From Streptomyces massasporeus (GTDB taxonomy: Bacteria; Actinomycetota; Actinomycetes; Streptomycetales; Streptomycetaceae), in assembly GCF_014648995.1 (NCBI RefSeq), contig NZ_BMSE01000004.1, positions 186,001 to 250,000 on the forward strand: a stretch of DNA of 64,000 bases, read 5' to 3'. Shown in pieces: positions 45,010 to 53,765 of the stretch; positions within the stretch are counted from its first letter, which is position 1; every line of letters starts with the position of its first letter. The position numbers and the translations under genes were made by a program. The notes beneath the pieces are model-generated. The model made no database searches. It saw only the letters and a program-made list of their open reading frames with translations, and was not told where the DNA came from.

Positions 45010-46422
45010 TCACGGCGGCGGCAGTGCACCGCACAGCGCCTCCAGGGCCGGCCCGTAGGCGTGCTCGGAGGGGGTCGCGTACCCGACCACGAGACCGTCG
45101 TCCGCCGGCATGTCCGTCTCCGGGTGCCGGAACGCGGCGAGGCCGTCGAGGGCGATGCCCTGCCAGGCGGCGGCCTTGACCGCGGACGCCTCGGTGCCGG
45201 GCGGCAACCGCAGCACCGCGTGCAGCCCGGCCGCCACGCCGGTCACCTCGATGTGCGGCGCGTGCACGGCCAGTGCCGCGACGAGCCGGTCCCGGCGGCT
45301 GCGGTACCGCTGCCGCATCCGCCGTACGTGCCGGTCGTACGATCCCGAGACGAGGAAGTCCGCCAGGCTCAGCTGGTCGAGGACACTCGCCCACGCCTCG
45401 CGCTCACCCTTGGTGGCCAGGACGGCGTCGACGTACCGCTCGGGGAGCACCATCCAGCCCAGCCGCACCGCCGGTGACAGGCTCTTGCTGACCGAGCCGA
45501 TGTGGATCACGCGCTCGGGGTCGAGCCCCTGCACGGCGCCGACCGGCTTGCGGTCGTAACGGAACTCCCCGTCGTAGTCGTCCTCCAGGACCAGCCCGTC
45601 CCGCGTGCCCGCCCAGTCGATCAGGGCGGCCCGGCGCCCGGGGTGCAGCGGTCCGCCGGTGGGGAACTGGTGCGCCGGCGTGAGCAGCACCGCCCGCTCG
45701 GGCCCCAACCGGTCGACCCGCGCCCCGTGTTCGTCGAGGGGGAGCGGCACAGTCCGCACACCGGCGGCGGCCAGGACCTCCCGGTGGAACCCGAGTCCGT
45801 ACGCCTCCACCGCCAGGGGCCCGCGCAGGACGCCGCCTCCGAACAGCAGCCGCAGCGCGTGCGCGAAACCGGAACAGATCACGATCCGGTCCGGCGCGGT
45901 CCGCACGCCACGCGCGCGGGCCAGGTACTCGGTGAGCGCCTCCCGCAGTTCCCGCCGGCCGGCGGGGTCGCCCGGCCCGAACACCTCGTTGGGCGCCTGC
46001 TGGAGGGCCCGCCGGTAGGAGGCCAGCCAGGCGGTGCGCGGGAACGCCGAGACGTCCGGCGTGCCCTGCATCAGGTCGTGCCGGGGGCCACGCGGGCGTG
46101 GGGGCGCCTTCTTGGGCACGCGTGCGGCGGGTCGCAGCGGCTCGGCCCGCTCCGCGACCCTGGTCCCCGAGCCCTGCCGGGCCGTGAGCCAGCCCTCGGC
46201 GACCAGCTCCGCGTACGCGTCCGCCACCGTGTTGCGGGCGACGCCGAGGTCCGCCGCGAGCGAGCGGTACGGCGGCAGCCGCGTGCCCGGAGCGAGCCGC
46301 CCGCTGCGCACGGCCTCGCGCAGCGCCCGGATCAGCGCCGCCCGTCTGCCGCCCGGCCCGGTCAGCTCCAGATGCAGGTCGGAACCGATCCGCTCCGCTG
46401 AATTGACCCAGGAATCAGTCAT
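45010..46422 (-). CDS. MocR/PdxR-type PLP-dependent transcriptional regulator
   Basis: A 470-residue chimeric regulator. The N-terminal GntR winged helix (about 15-85) has LREAVRSGRLAPGTRLPPYRSLAADLGVARNTVADAYAELVAEGWL. The C-terminal fold-type-I aminotransferase-like domain (about 110-465) has the PLP-binding segment HIGSVSKSLSPAVRLGWMVLP with the Schiff-base Lys, plus LEDDYDGEFRYD. Such regulators sense PLP or an amino compound. It is divergent from the AhpD-like gene with only 47 bases between the starts, so it probably controls that gene and itself. Confidence 0.93.
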   Translation of the reverse strand: MTDSWVNSAERIGSDLHLELTGPGGRRAALIRALREAVRSGRLAPGTRLPPYRSLAADLGVARNTVADAYAELVAEGWLTARQGSGTRVAERAEPLRPAARVPKKAPPRPRGPRHDLMQGTPDVSAFPRTAWLASYRRALQQAPNEVFGPGDPAGRRELREALTEYLARARGVRTAPDRIVICSGFAHALRLLFGGGVLRGPLAVEAYGLGFHREVLAAAGVRTVPLPLDEHGARVDRLGPERAVLLTPAHQFPTGGPLHPGRRAALIDWAGTRDGLVLEDDYDGEFRYDRKPVGAVQGLDPERVIHIGSVSKSLSPAVRLGWMVLPERYVDAVLATKGEREAWASVLDQLSLADFLVSGSYDRHVRRMRQRYRSRRDRLVAALAVHAPHIEVTGVAAGLHAVLRLPPGTEASAVKAAAWQGIALDGLAAFRHPETDMPADDGLVVGYATPSEHAYGPALEALCGALPPP

Positions 46423-46469
46423 GGAAATGCACCCTACAGTGGGTCTTTTCGGCTCGTAGGTTGAAGGGC

Positions 46470-46955
46470 ATGACGACGAGCACGAGCACCGACAGCACCC
46501 AGATGACGGCGACCCGGCTGGACTTCGGCAGGTCAGCCCCGAAGGCCTTCCGGGCCCTCATCGCCTTCGACGCCGCCGCCCGCGAGGGCATCGACCCGGC
46601 CCTGGTCGAACTGATCCAGATCCGCTCCTCGCACCTCAACCACTGCGCGTACTGCCTCCACATGCACACCAACGACGCCCGCAAGGCCGGCGAGAGCGAG
46701 GACCGGCTGCACATGGTCGCGGTGTGGCGCGAGGCCCGCCCCTTCTTCACCGAGCGGGAGCAGGCGGCCCTCGCCCTCACCGACGCCATGACCCTCATCG
46801 CCGACGCCGGCGTCCCGGACGACGTCTACGCGCGGGCCGCGGCGCAGTTCGACGAGCGGGAACTGGCCCAGGTTCTCGCTCTGATCTGCACGATCAACAC
46901 GTGGAACCGGGTGGCGCTGTCGACGGGGAAGGTGGCGGGGACGGACGAGCGGTGA
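46470..46955 (+). CDS. AhpD-like carboxymuconolactone decarboxylase family protein
   Basis: A 161-residue helical protein of the CMD/AhpD family. The redox pair Cys59-Cys62 in NHCAYCLHMHTNDARKAG is intact, as in AhpD-type peroxidases. Many MocR regulators have such a divergent partner. The start is ATG 46470; the frame is open to a TTG at 46461. AAGGG is close to this ATG. An ACCCTACAGTGGGT inverted word in the divergent region may be the operator. The role is presumably peroxide or thiol redox chemistry; unproven. Confidence 0.88.
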   Translation: MTTSTSTDSTQMTATRLDFGRSAPKAFRALIAFDAAAREGIDPALVELIQIRSSHLNHCAYCLHMHTNDARKAGESEDRLHMVAVWREARPFFTEREQAALALTDAMTLIADAGVPDDVYARAAAQFDERELAQVLALICTINTWNRVALSTGKVAGTDER

Positions 46956-46988
46956 CGTCCGTGGGAGCCCGGCGGCAGGGCGCTACAC

Positions 46989-48479
46989 CTACACCGCCAT
47001 GGGCCGGTCGTGCGGTCCGATCGGGGCCGGCAGCCTCGAACTGCCCGTCAGATGACGGTCGACGGCCGCCGCCACCGCCCGCCCCTCGGCGATCGCCCAC
47101 ACGATGAGCGACTGTCCCCGGGCCGCGTCCCCCGCGGCGAACACCCCGGGCACGTTCGTGGCGAAACCGGAGTCCCGCGCGATCGTCCCGCGGGGCTCCA
47201 TCTCCAGCCCCAGCTGGTCGACGAGCCCGTCCTCCCGGTCGGGCCCCAAGAAGCCGAGGGCGAGCAGCACGAGGTCGGCGGGGAGCGTCCGCCCGGTGCC
47301 CTCCACCGGGCTGCGCCGCGCGTCCACCTCGGTCAGGTGCAGCGACCGCACATGCCCCTGCGCGTCACCGTCGAAGCGCAGCGTGGACGCCGCGAACAGC
47401 CGCGCGTCCGCGTCGGCGACCGGGGCGGTGCGCAGGTCACGGGCCTCTTCATGGGCGGCGGACAGCCGGTATACCCGCATCGGGTACGTCGGCCAGGGCT
47501 CGGTGTCCTCGTCGCGCACCGCGTCCGGCAGCGCGTAGATGTCCAGCTGGGTCACGGACGCGGCGCCCTCCCGGACGGCCGTGCCCAGGCAGTCCGCCCC
47601 GGTGTCGCCGCCGCCGACGATGACGACGTGCTTTCCTGCGGCCGACAGCGGAGAGCTCTCCAGATCACCTTCACGCACCCGGTTGGACAGCGGGAGGTAC
47701 TCCATCGCCTGGTGAATGCCCGTCAGCTCCCGCCCCGGCACCGGAAGTTCACGCCACGCCGTCGCCCCGGTGGCGAGCACCACGGCGTCGTAGCGGGTGC
47801 GCAGCTCGTCGGCCCCGATGTCCCGCCCGACCGCCGTCGACGTCCGGAACTTCGTCCCCTCGGCCCGCATCTGTTCCAGGCGCCGCTCCAGATGGCGCTT
47901 CTCCATCTTGAACTCGGGGATGCCGTACCGCATCAGCCCGCCGGGCCGGTCGTCCCGTTCGTACACGGCGACCGTGTGCCCGGCCCGCGTCAGCTGCTGA
48001 GCCGCGGCCAGTCCGGTGGGGCCCGAGCCGATCACCGCCACCGTCCTGCCGGAGAGCCGCTCCGGAGGCCTCGGCGGTGCGAAGCCCTCCTCCCAGGCTC
48101 GGTCGGCGATCGCGCACTCGACGTTCTTGATGGTGACGGCCGGCTGGTTGATCGCCAGCACACACCCCGCCTCGCACGGCGCCGGGCACAACCGGCCGGT
48201 GAACTCCGGGAAGTTGTTCGTGGCGTGCAGCCGGTCGGCGGCCGCCCGCCAGTCCTCCCTGGACACCAGGTCGTTCCACTCGGGGATCAGGTTGCCCAGC
48301 GGGCAGGCGTCGTGGCAGAAGGGGATGCCGCAGTCCATGCAACGGTCGGCCTGCTTGCTGATGATCGGCAGCAGCGCCCCGGGGACATAGACCTCGTCCC
48401 AGTCCCGCGCCCTTTCCTCCACCGGCCGGCGCGGCCAGTCCTGGCGGGGCGTGGTCATGAAACCCTTGGGATCGGCCAT
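46989..48479 (-). CDS. gltD: Glutamate synthase small subunit (orphan GltD)
   Basis: A 496-residue NADPH-dependent flavoprotein. Iron-sulfur ligands are at RCMDCGIPFCHDACPLGN (about 46-63) and CPAPCEAGC (about 97-105). FAD and NADPH sites are VAVIGSGPTGLAAAQQL and VVIVGGGDTGADCLGTA, with GVFAAGDAARGQSLIVWAIAEGR at the C terminus. Length fits GltD (about 480-495). The large subunit gltB, normally adjacent, is absent, so this is a second copy or has a different partner. ATG 48479 has AAGGAAG 6 bases upstream. The upstream region carries tandem repeats. Confidence 0.93.
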   Translation of the reverse strand: MADPKGFMTTPRQDWPRRPVEERARDWDEVYVPGALLPIISKQADRCMDCGIPFCHDACPLGNLIPEWNDLVSREDWRAAADRLHATNNFPEFTGRLCPAPCEAGCVLAINQPAVTIKNVECAIADRAWEEGFAPPRPPERLSGRTVAVIGSGPTGLAAAQQLTRAGHTVAVYERDDRPGGLMRYGIPEFKMEKRHLERRLEQMRAEGTKFRTSTAVGRDIGADELRTRYDAVVLATGATAWRELPVPGRELTGIHQAMEYLPLSNRVREGDLESSPLSAAGKHVVIVGGGDTGADCLGTAVREGAASVTQLDIYALPDAVRDEDTEPWPTYPMRVYRLSAAHEEARDLRTAPVADADARLFAASTLRFDGDAQGHVRSLHLTEVDARRSPVEGTGRTLPADLVLLALGFLGPDREDGLVDQLGLEMEPRGTIARDSGFATNVPGVFAAGDAARGQSLIVWAIAEGRAVAAAVDRHLTGSSRLPAPIGPHDRPMAV

Positions 48480-48655
48480 GGCCGTCTTCCTTGCGTGCGC
48501 GTGTGACAGGCCGTGCGTCGTCGGGCGGCGCTCTTGTCGGTCGTGGTGCGGCTCTCGTGCGGGGCCGCGTCCTCTTACTCGTGGTGCGGCGGTCTTTTCG
48601 CCACGATACGTCCGCCTCCGGGCCGGTGCCTGTCGCCGCGTGGCGCGGCCTTCAG

Positions 48656-48760
48656 GTGAGCGCCGGCACGTACGACAGTACGGCCTTCGGGTGAGCGCCG
48701 GCACGTACGACAGCACGGCCGTCAGGTCAGCGCCAGCACGTACGACAGCGCCGCCCCGGC
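48656..48760. repeat. 35-bp tandem repeats spanning the 3' end of the DUF1772 gene
   Basis: A unit of 35 bases with the core CGCCGGCACGTACGACAG begins at 48656, 48691 and 48726. The third copy lies inside the DUF1772 coding region and specifies its C terminus; the two outside copies follow the stop codon (48722-48724) and fill the leader region of gltD. Copies 1 and 2 are closest; the coding copy differs at several positions. Confidence 0.85.
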
Positions 48761-49201
48761 CGAGGCCGCCGTGCGGACGTGGTTCCACAGCGTCCACTCG
48801 CGCACATACGCCGGCCAGTACGCCGCCGCCTCCGGGGTGCCCGGCTCCAGCTCGGCCAGCGCGTCGTTGCGCGGCACGTTCGCGACCATGGTCAGCCCGA
48901 ACGACCCGAACAGATACAGCGCGCTGCCCACCAGCAGCGCCACGGCCCCCTCGTCCGGCCACAGCACGAACGTCACCACGGCGATCACCGCGCACAGCAC
49001 CGCCGACCCCAGGAACACGATCATGAACGGCGGCGTCACCGCGGCCACGTTGATCGCTTTCATCGCGGCCACCCCCTGCGCCGACGGCAGCATGCCGAGG
49101 CCCCGCATCACGAAGGTCGAGAACCCGCAGAACACCCCGGCCACCAGTCCGGTCCCGAGCACACCCAGCACCGTCAGCACGAAGTACGGTCCGTCGATCA
49201 T
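48722..49201 (-). CDS. DUF1772 (anthrone-oxygenase-like) membrane protein
   Basis: A 159-residue membrane protein with four hydrophobic helices (about 5-28, 52-75, 80-100 and 138-157). The N terminus GVLGTGLVAGVFCGFSTFVMRGL and central PRNDALA are typical of the DUF1772 family, which includes a fungal anthrone oxygenase. ATG 49201 has GGGAGAGGG 3 bases upstream. It is upstream of gltD on the same strand, separated by the tandem repeats. The function is unknown. Confidence 0.85.
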   Translation of the reverse strand: MIDGPYFVLTVLGVLGTGLVAGVFCGFSTFVMRGLGMLPSAQGVAAMKAINVAAVTPPFMIVFLGSAVLCAVIAVVTFVLWPDEGAVALLVGSALYLFGSFGLTMVANVPRNDALAELEPGTPEAAAYWPAYVREWTLWNHVRTAASAGAALSYVLALT

Positions 49202-49461
49202 GTCCCTCTCCCGCCCGTCGAGCCGGGATCCTGCCCGGCACCCTTCCTCACCACAAGTGAATTCCCGTACGGGCACAGTGACCATGGCCGAGGGGCGCGG
49301 AGCCATAAGCAGGCGTCCACGGTCCACCGAACGGCTCTCTCCGCGGGACGTCCAAGGCCCCGGAAACAACCGGCGGCACCCCGGCTGCACCCGGCAGGAC
49401 CTGGCGGGGCCTTCGACGCCCATGCGGCACCCGGCGGCTCCAGGCCCCGGGCCCTCTCGCG
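49202..49461. other. Gene-free region between two leftward genes
   Basis: 260 bases hold no credible gene. They must contain the promoter of the DUF1772 gene (leftward). I see no clear inverted repeat or terminator for the DUF2293 gene, though GGCCCCGG/CCGGGG words near 49360 and 49447 could pair. Confidence 0.4.
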
Positions 49462-50160
49462 TCACCCCGCCGAGCCGAGACCCGCCTCGGTCCAGCCCCG
49501 CAGCACCGTCGCCACCGCCGCCGCGATCCGCCGCCGCGCCTCGTGTCTGGGCACGCCGCTCATCAGCAGCCGGTCGTACGGCGTGTCCAGATGCCGTACG
49601 GACGCCACGACCGCCGCGGTCACCGCGCCCTCGGACAGCGCACGCCCCGCCGCGCTGCGGCCCACCCGCCCGCTGCCCCGCTCCGAGGCGTGCAGGGCGA
49701 CGGCCCGCGCCCGGTCGGCCGGGCACCCGGGAAACAGCCGGCGTATCTCCGTCGCGAACGCCTGCGCGAACAGGGCGTCCTGAGCCGCCCGCCGCCGCGC
49801 GTCCCGCACTCGGCGCCGCCGTCTCGCCTCGGCGTCCGCCAGACACCGCAGCTCGGCCCGCGCGAGCGCCTCCTCCTCGACCAGGACGCCCTGCCGCTCG
49901 TACCGGCCCTTGCGCCGGTTGAACCGCACGACAACCGCCGACAGCGTGCTCTCCTCCCTGGACCTGCGGGTCAGCGCGGTGTCGCCGCTCGGCAGGAACA
50001 CCAGATGCCCGAGGTCGGCGCAGTCGAGGCAGCGTGGGGCACCGTCCTCGAGGATCAGCAGCGGCAGCGGCCCTCGCCGGCACTCGGCGCAGTACCGCCG
50101 CTTGAGGGGCTGGAAGACGAGAAGTCCGGTGAGGGGCGGGAGCGTCACACGGGGGGCCAT
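49462..50160 (-). CDS. DUF2293 domain protein
   Basis: A 232-residue, Arg-rich protein. Four cysteines in two pairs (YCAECRRG and RCLDCADLGH, about residues 23-50) look like a zinc ribbon. The DUF2293 part (about 100-200) has RDARRRAAQDALFAQAFATEIRRLFPGCPADRA and ends with HLDTPYDRLLMSGVPRHEARRRI, a conserved C-terminal motif of this actinobacterial family. Basic composition and zinc pairs suggest nucleic-acid binding. ATG 50160 has a GGGGGAA site further up. The function is unknown. Confidence 0.82.
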   Translation of the reverse strand: MAPRVTLPPLTGLLVFQPLKRRYCAECRRGPLPLLILEDGAPRCLDCADLGHLVFLPSGDTALTRRSREESTLSAVVVRFNRRKGRYERQGVLVEEEALARAELRCLADAEARRRRRVRDARRRAAQDALFAQAFATEIRRLFPGCPADRARAVALHASERGSGRVGRSAAGRALSEGAVTAAVVASVRHLDTPYDRLLMSGVPRHEARRRIAAAVATVLRGWTEAGLGSAG

Positions 50161-50283
50161 ACAGGGTTCATTCCCCCTGACAGCGGCGCGAACTACGCAC
50201 TTCACGACAGACCTGGCGACCCTTTCGTGCCCCCGGGGAGGCGGCCGTGGGTGGATCCCTCTACCGCCCCGGCCTGACGCATC

Positions 50284-50925
50284 ATGGGCCGTGTGCGACT
50301 CGAAGCGATCACCTGGGAACGGCTCGGCGACCTGCTCGCCGAACGCCTGCTCGATCTGAAGCCCGCCGACGGCAGCCCCTGGCCGCGCATCGCCTTCGAC
50401 GGCGCCCCGGCAGCCCGCCCGGGAGACCTCGCCCACCGGGTCTCGGAGGCGCTGCGCGTACGCGGCCGCTCCTCGCTCGTCGTCGGCACGGATGGCTTCT
50501 GGCGCCCCGCCTCCGTACGGCTGGAGTACGGCCACCAGGACGTCGAGGCCTACTACAGCGGCTGGTACGACACCGGCGCCCTGTGGCGCGAGGTGTTCGG
50601 CCCGCTCGAAGCCGACGGCACCGGTCGCGTCCTGCCCGACCTGTGGGACCCTGCCGCCGACCGTGCCACCCGCAGCCCCTACGTCGAACTCCCGCCCGGT
50701 GGCGTGCTGTTGCTGCACGGGCCCTTCCTCCTCAAGCACTGGTTCCCCTTCGATCTGAGCGTCCACGTCCTCCTCTCCCAGGGCGCCCTGCGCCGTCGCA
50801 CCCCCGAGGCCGAGCACTGGACCCTCCCGGCCTTCGAGCGCTACGCGCAGGAGTCGGACCCGGTGGCGACGGCGGACGTCCTGGTGCGGGCCGACGATCC
50901 GCGCCATCCGGCGTGGGGCGGCTGA
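50284..50925 (+). CDS. Uridine-kinase-like protein without a canonical P-loop
   Basis: A 213-residue member of the uridine kinase/phosphoribulokinase-like family as found in Streptomyces: LVVGTDGFWRPASVRLEYGHQDVEAYYSGWYDTGALWREVF is the substrate-binding part and LLLHGPFLLKHWFPFDLSVHVLLS the LID-side part. The position expected for Walker A (residues 36-50) reads RIAFDGAPAARPGDL, with no GKS/T. It may have lost ATP binding or use a variant loop. ATG 50284 or GTG 50293 could start it. It is divergent from the DUF2293 gene. Confidence 0.78.
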   Translation: MGRVRLEAITWERLGDLLAERLLDLKPADGSPWPRIAFDGAPAARPGDLAHRVSEALRVRGRSSLVVGTDGFWRPASVRLEYGHQDVEAYYSGWYDTGALWREVFGPLEADGTGRVLPDLWDPAADRATRSPYVELPPGGVLLLHGPFLLKHWFPFDLSVHVLLSQGALRRRTPEAEHWTLPAFERYAQESDPVATADVLVRADDPRHPAWGG

Positions 50926-51066
50926 AGCGCGCCCCGGGTTCGCTGCCCGGTCGGCGGGCGCCCGGCTTCCGTGTGCGGGCATCCGGTGGCACGGCGAGAA
51001 TGAAGGGCGCCGGGACTCGCGGTGCGTCCCGCTCCGCGCCGGCCGTCCGGCACCGGGAGGTACTCC

Positions 51067-51495
51067 ATGACCACCGCCGGAGACATCATGCACCGCGGCG
51101 CCCAGTGGATCCCCGCCCACGAAACCCTCGACCGCGCCGCCCAGCTCATGCGCGAGCTGAACGTCGGCGCCCTGCCCATCAGCGACGAGAACGAGCGGCT
51201 CTGCGGCATCCTCACCGACCGTGACATCGTCGTCGGCTGCGTCGCCATGGGTCACGACCCCGCCAGGATCACCGCGGGTGAGATGGCCAAGGGCACGCCC
51301 CGCTGGATCGACGCCGACGCCGATGTCGGCGAGGTGCTCCACGAGATGCGGGAGTACCAGATCCGCCGGCTGCCCGTGATCAAGGACAAGCGTCTCGTCG
51401 GCATGATCAGCGAAGCCGACCTGGCCCGGCATCTCGCGAAGGACCAGATCGCCTCCTGGGCGGAGAGCGTCTACGCCACGACCGCGATGCACTGA
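51067..51495 (+). CDS. CBS-domain protein
   Basis: A 142-residue protein consisting of two CBS motifs (a Bateman module): DIMHRGAQWIPAHETLDRAAQLMRELNVGALPISDENERLCGILTDRDIVV and TPRWIDADADVGEVLHEMREYQIRRLPVIKDKRLVGMISEADLA. Stand-alone CBS proteins bind adenine nucleotides or SAM and regulate partners. ATG 51067 has GGGAGG 6 bases upstream. It ends 56 bases before the convergent corA, with a hairpin between. Confidence 0.92.
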   Translation: MTTAGDIMHRGAQWIPAHETLDRAAQLMRELNVGALPISDENERLCGILTDRDIVVGCVAMGHDPARITAGEMAKGTPRWIDADADVGEVLHEMREYQIRRLPVIKDKRLVGMISEADLARHLAKDQIASWAESVYATTAMH

Positions 51496-51515
51496 CCCCG
51501 CGGGTCACTCCGCCC

Positions 51516-51543
51516 GCGCCCCACGGGGCTCTGTGCGGGGCGC
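51516..51543. terminator. Hairpin between convergent CBS gene and corA
   Basis: GCGCCCC (51516-51522) pairs with GGGGCGC (51537-51543) around a 14-base loop. It sits between two convergent stops. There is no T-run, so termination would be of the GC-hairpin type common in actinobacteria. Confidence 0.55.
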
Positions 51544-51551
51544 CGCCCGCG

Positions 51552-52679
51552 TCAGAGCCAGCCGCTGCGCCGGAACCCCCGGTACAGCGCGAGACACGCC
51601 ACGGATATCACGCCGATGACCATGCCGTAGCCGTACCGCCAGTGCAGCTCCGGCATGTGGTCGAAGTTCATGCCGTAGACCCCGCAGACCATCGTCGGCA
51701 CGGCGACGATCGCGGCCCACGCCGTGATCTTCCGCATGTCCTCGTTCTGCGCGACCGTGACCTGTGCGAGGTGTGCCTGGAGGATGGAGTTGAGCAGTTC
51801 GTCGAAGGCGGCGATCTGCTCCTTCGCCCGCAGAAGATGATCCGAGACGTCGCGGAAGTACGCCTGTATCTCCGGGTCGACCGCCCGGATCGGCCGGGTG
51901 GCGAGATCCTCGAGCGGCCGGCTGAGCGGCACCACCGCCCGCTTCAGCTCGAGCAGTTCACGCTTGAGCTGGTAGATGCGCCCCGGGTCGGCCCGCGCGC
52001 CGGTCTCCGAGAACACGTCGGTCTCGACCTGGTCGATGTCCGCCTGCACCGCGTCCGTGACCGTGAGGAAGTCGTCGACCACGTGGTCCGCGAGCGCGTG
52101 CAGCACCGCCGACGGGCCCTTGGCGAGCTGACCGGGATCGGACTCCAGCTCCTCGCGCAGCGGGCCCAGTGAGCCGTGCCGGCCGTGCCGCACCGTGATC
52201 ACGAAGTCCGCGCCGACGAACACCATGATCTCGCCGGTGTTCACCACCTCGCTGGTGGCCGTCAGCTCCTCGTGTTCGACGTAGCAGACCGTCTTGAAGA
52301 CCGCGAAGAGCGTCTCGCCGTAGCGCTCCAGCTTGGGACGCTGATGGGCCTCGATCGCGTCCTCGACGGCCAGCGGGTGCAGGTCGAAGAGCTCGGCGAT
52401 GCCGGCGAACTCCTGGTCGGTGGGCTCGTGCAGACCGAGCCAGACGAAGCCCTCCCGGCTCTTGCGCACCCGCTCCACGGTGTCCACCAGATCGCCGCGC
52501 TCGGGGATGCGGACACCCTCCCGGTACGTCACGCAGTTCACCACCGAGGAGCCCAGCGGGGAGCGGGCCGGGTGACTCAGGTCGACGCGCGGGCGCCGCC
52601 GGGCCAGCCGAGCCACCTTGCGAAGACCGCCGACCCCGCCGAGGCTCGTGACCTTCCGCAGATTCCCTGCCATGGACAT
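51552..52679 (-). CDS. corA: CorA-type magnesium/cobalt transporter
   Basis: A 375-residue CorA family channel. The large N-terminal cytoplasmic domain (about 1-310) carries the family segments VWLGLHEPTDQEFAGIAELFDLHPLAVEDAIEAHQRPK and QLKRELLELKRAVVPL. Two C-terminal transmembrane helices flank the GMN selectivity signature (VYGMNFDHMPEL), followed by a basic C terminus. It forms a pentamer for Mg2+ uptake. ATG 52679 has AAGGAG 6 bases upstream; a second in-frame ATG follows two codons later. It is divergent from a methyltransferase gene. Confidence 0.94.
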   Translation of the reverse strand: MSMAGNLRKVTSLGGVGGLRKVARLARRRPRVDLSHPARSPLGSSVVNCVTYREGVRIPERGDLVDTVERVRKSREGFVWLGLHEPTDQEFAGIAELFDLHPLAVEDAIEAHQRPKLERYGETLFAVFKTVCYVEHEELTATSEVVNTGEIMVFVGADFVITVRHGRHGSLGPLREELESDPGQLAKGPSAVLHALADHVVDDFLTVTDAVQADIDQVETDVFSETGARADPGRIYQLKRELLELKRAVVPLSRPLEDLATRPIRAVDPEIQAYFRDVSDHLLRAKEQIAAFDELLNSILQAHLAQVTVAQNEDMRKITAWAAIVAVPTMVCGVYGMNFDHMPELHWRYGYGMVIGVISVACLALYRGFRRSGWL

Positions 52680-52946
52680 CCGGATCTCCTTGCGTGGCAC
52701 CCATTGCGCCGTTCCTGTGCTGTGGCGCGCCAGTCTGCCAGGCCTGCGTGAGCTGCGGGTAAGCCTGTGGATACGGCCCGTTCCGCTTGGTTCCCGGCTG
52801 TGGACGAACCAGGGCGCCGACGCCGCGCCCTGCCACATCGACGCATGCCCGCGCCGGACGGTTCTCAGTGCGGACGCGTCCGACGCGCTTCTCCTGCCGG
52901 AGCGTCGACCGGTACGGATAAGTCGGACAACTGGGATGATCGCGGC

Positions 52947-53738
52947 ATGACGCGAACCGACGGGTACCTCCTGGACAACCGGCAGACCGAGGCGGCAGAG
53001 CATTTCAGCGCCTTCGCCGCTCTCTTCGACCCCACGACGTTCCGGCACCTCGAAGAGCTCGGCGTCGGATCCGGCTGGCGATGCTGGGAGGTCGGCGCCG
53101 GCACCACCGTGGTGTCCTGGCTGGCCAAGAGGGTCGGCCCGACCGGCCGCGTCGTCGCGACCGACACCGACACCGCACGGCTCGCCTCCGCCGCCCGGCC
53201 GCCCGTCGAGGTGCGGGTCCACGACCTCGGCGGGCAGGAGCCGCCGGGGGAGGGCTTCGACCTGGTGCACGCCCGCCTCGCCCTCGTCCACGTCACCGAC
53301 CGCGAACGGGCGTTGCGGTCCATGGTCAAGGCTCTGCGCCCCGGAGGCCGGCTCCTCGTCGAGGACGCCGACCCCGCGCTCCAGCCGCTCCTCTGCCCCG
53401 ACGAGCACGGCCCCGAGCAGCAGCTCGCGAACCGGCTGCGGCACGGCTTCCGCAGACTGCTCGCCGATCGCGGGACCGACCTGCCGTGCGGCCGCACCCT
53501 GCCGCGCCTGCTTCGGGACGCCGGGCTGACCCGGGTCCACGCCGACGCCTACTTCCCCCTCGCCTCGCCGGCCTGCGCGGCCCTGGAGTCGGTCACGGTC
53601 CGCCAGATCCGCGACCAGCTCGTCACCGCCGGCCTGGCCACGGACCAGGACATCGACCGGCACCTCGAGAACGTCACGTCCGGCGCGCTCGATCTGACGA
53701 CGGCACCGATGATCTCGGCGTGGGGCCGCAAGCAGTAG
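52947..53738 (+). CDS. Class I SAM-dependent methyltransferase
   Basis: A 263-residue methyltransferase: motif I CWEVGAGTTVVSWLAKRVGPTGRVVATDTD, then FDLVHARLALVHVTDRERALRSMVKALRPGGRLLVEDADPALQP. The C-terminal half (about 160-263) is helical, as in methyltransferases of natural-product type. ATG 52947 has only a weak ribosome site; a GATGAT -10-like word ends six bases before it, so it might be leaderless. No biosynthetic genes lie near. The 267-base gap to corA contains no gene. Confidence 0.83.
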   Translation: MTRTDGYLLDNRQTEAAEHFSAFAALFDPTTFRHLEELGVGSGWRCWEVGAGTTVVSWLAKRVGPTGRVVATDTDTARLASAARPPVEVRVHDLGGQEPPGEGFDLVHARLALVHVTDRERALRSMVKALRPGGRLLVEDADPALQPLLCPDEHGPEQQLANRLRHGFRRLLADRGTDLPCGRTLPRLLRDAGLTRVHADAYFPLASPACAALESVTVRQIRDQLVTAGLATDQDIDRHLENVTSGALDLTTAPMISAWGRKQ

Positions 53739-53765
53739 TCGGTGCTTCGGGCCGGGCCGGGCCGG

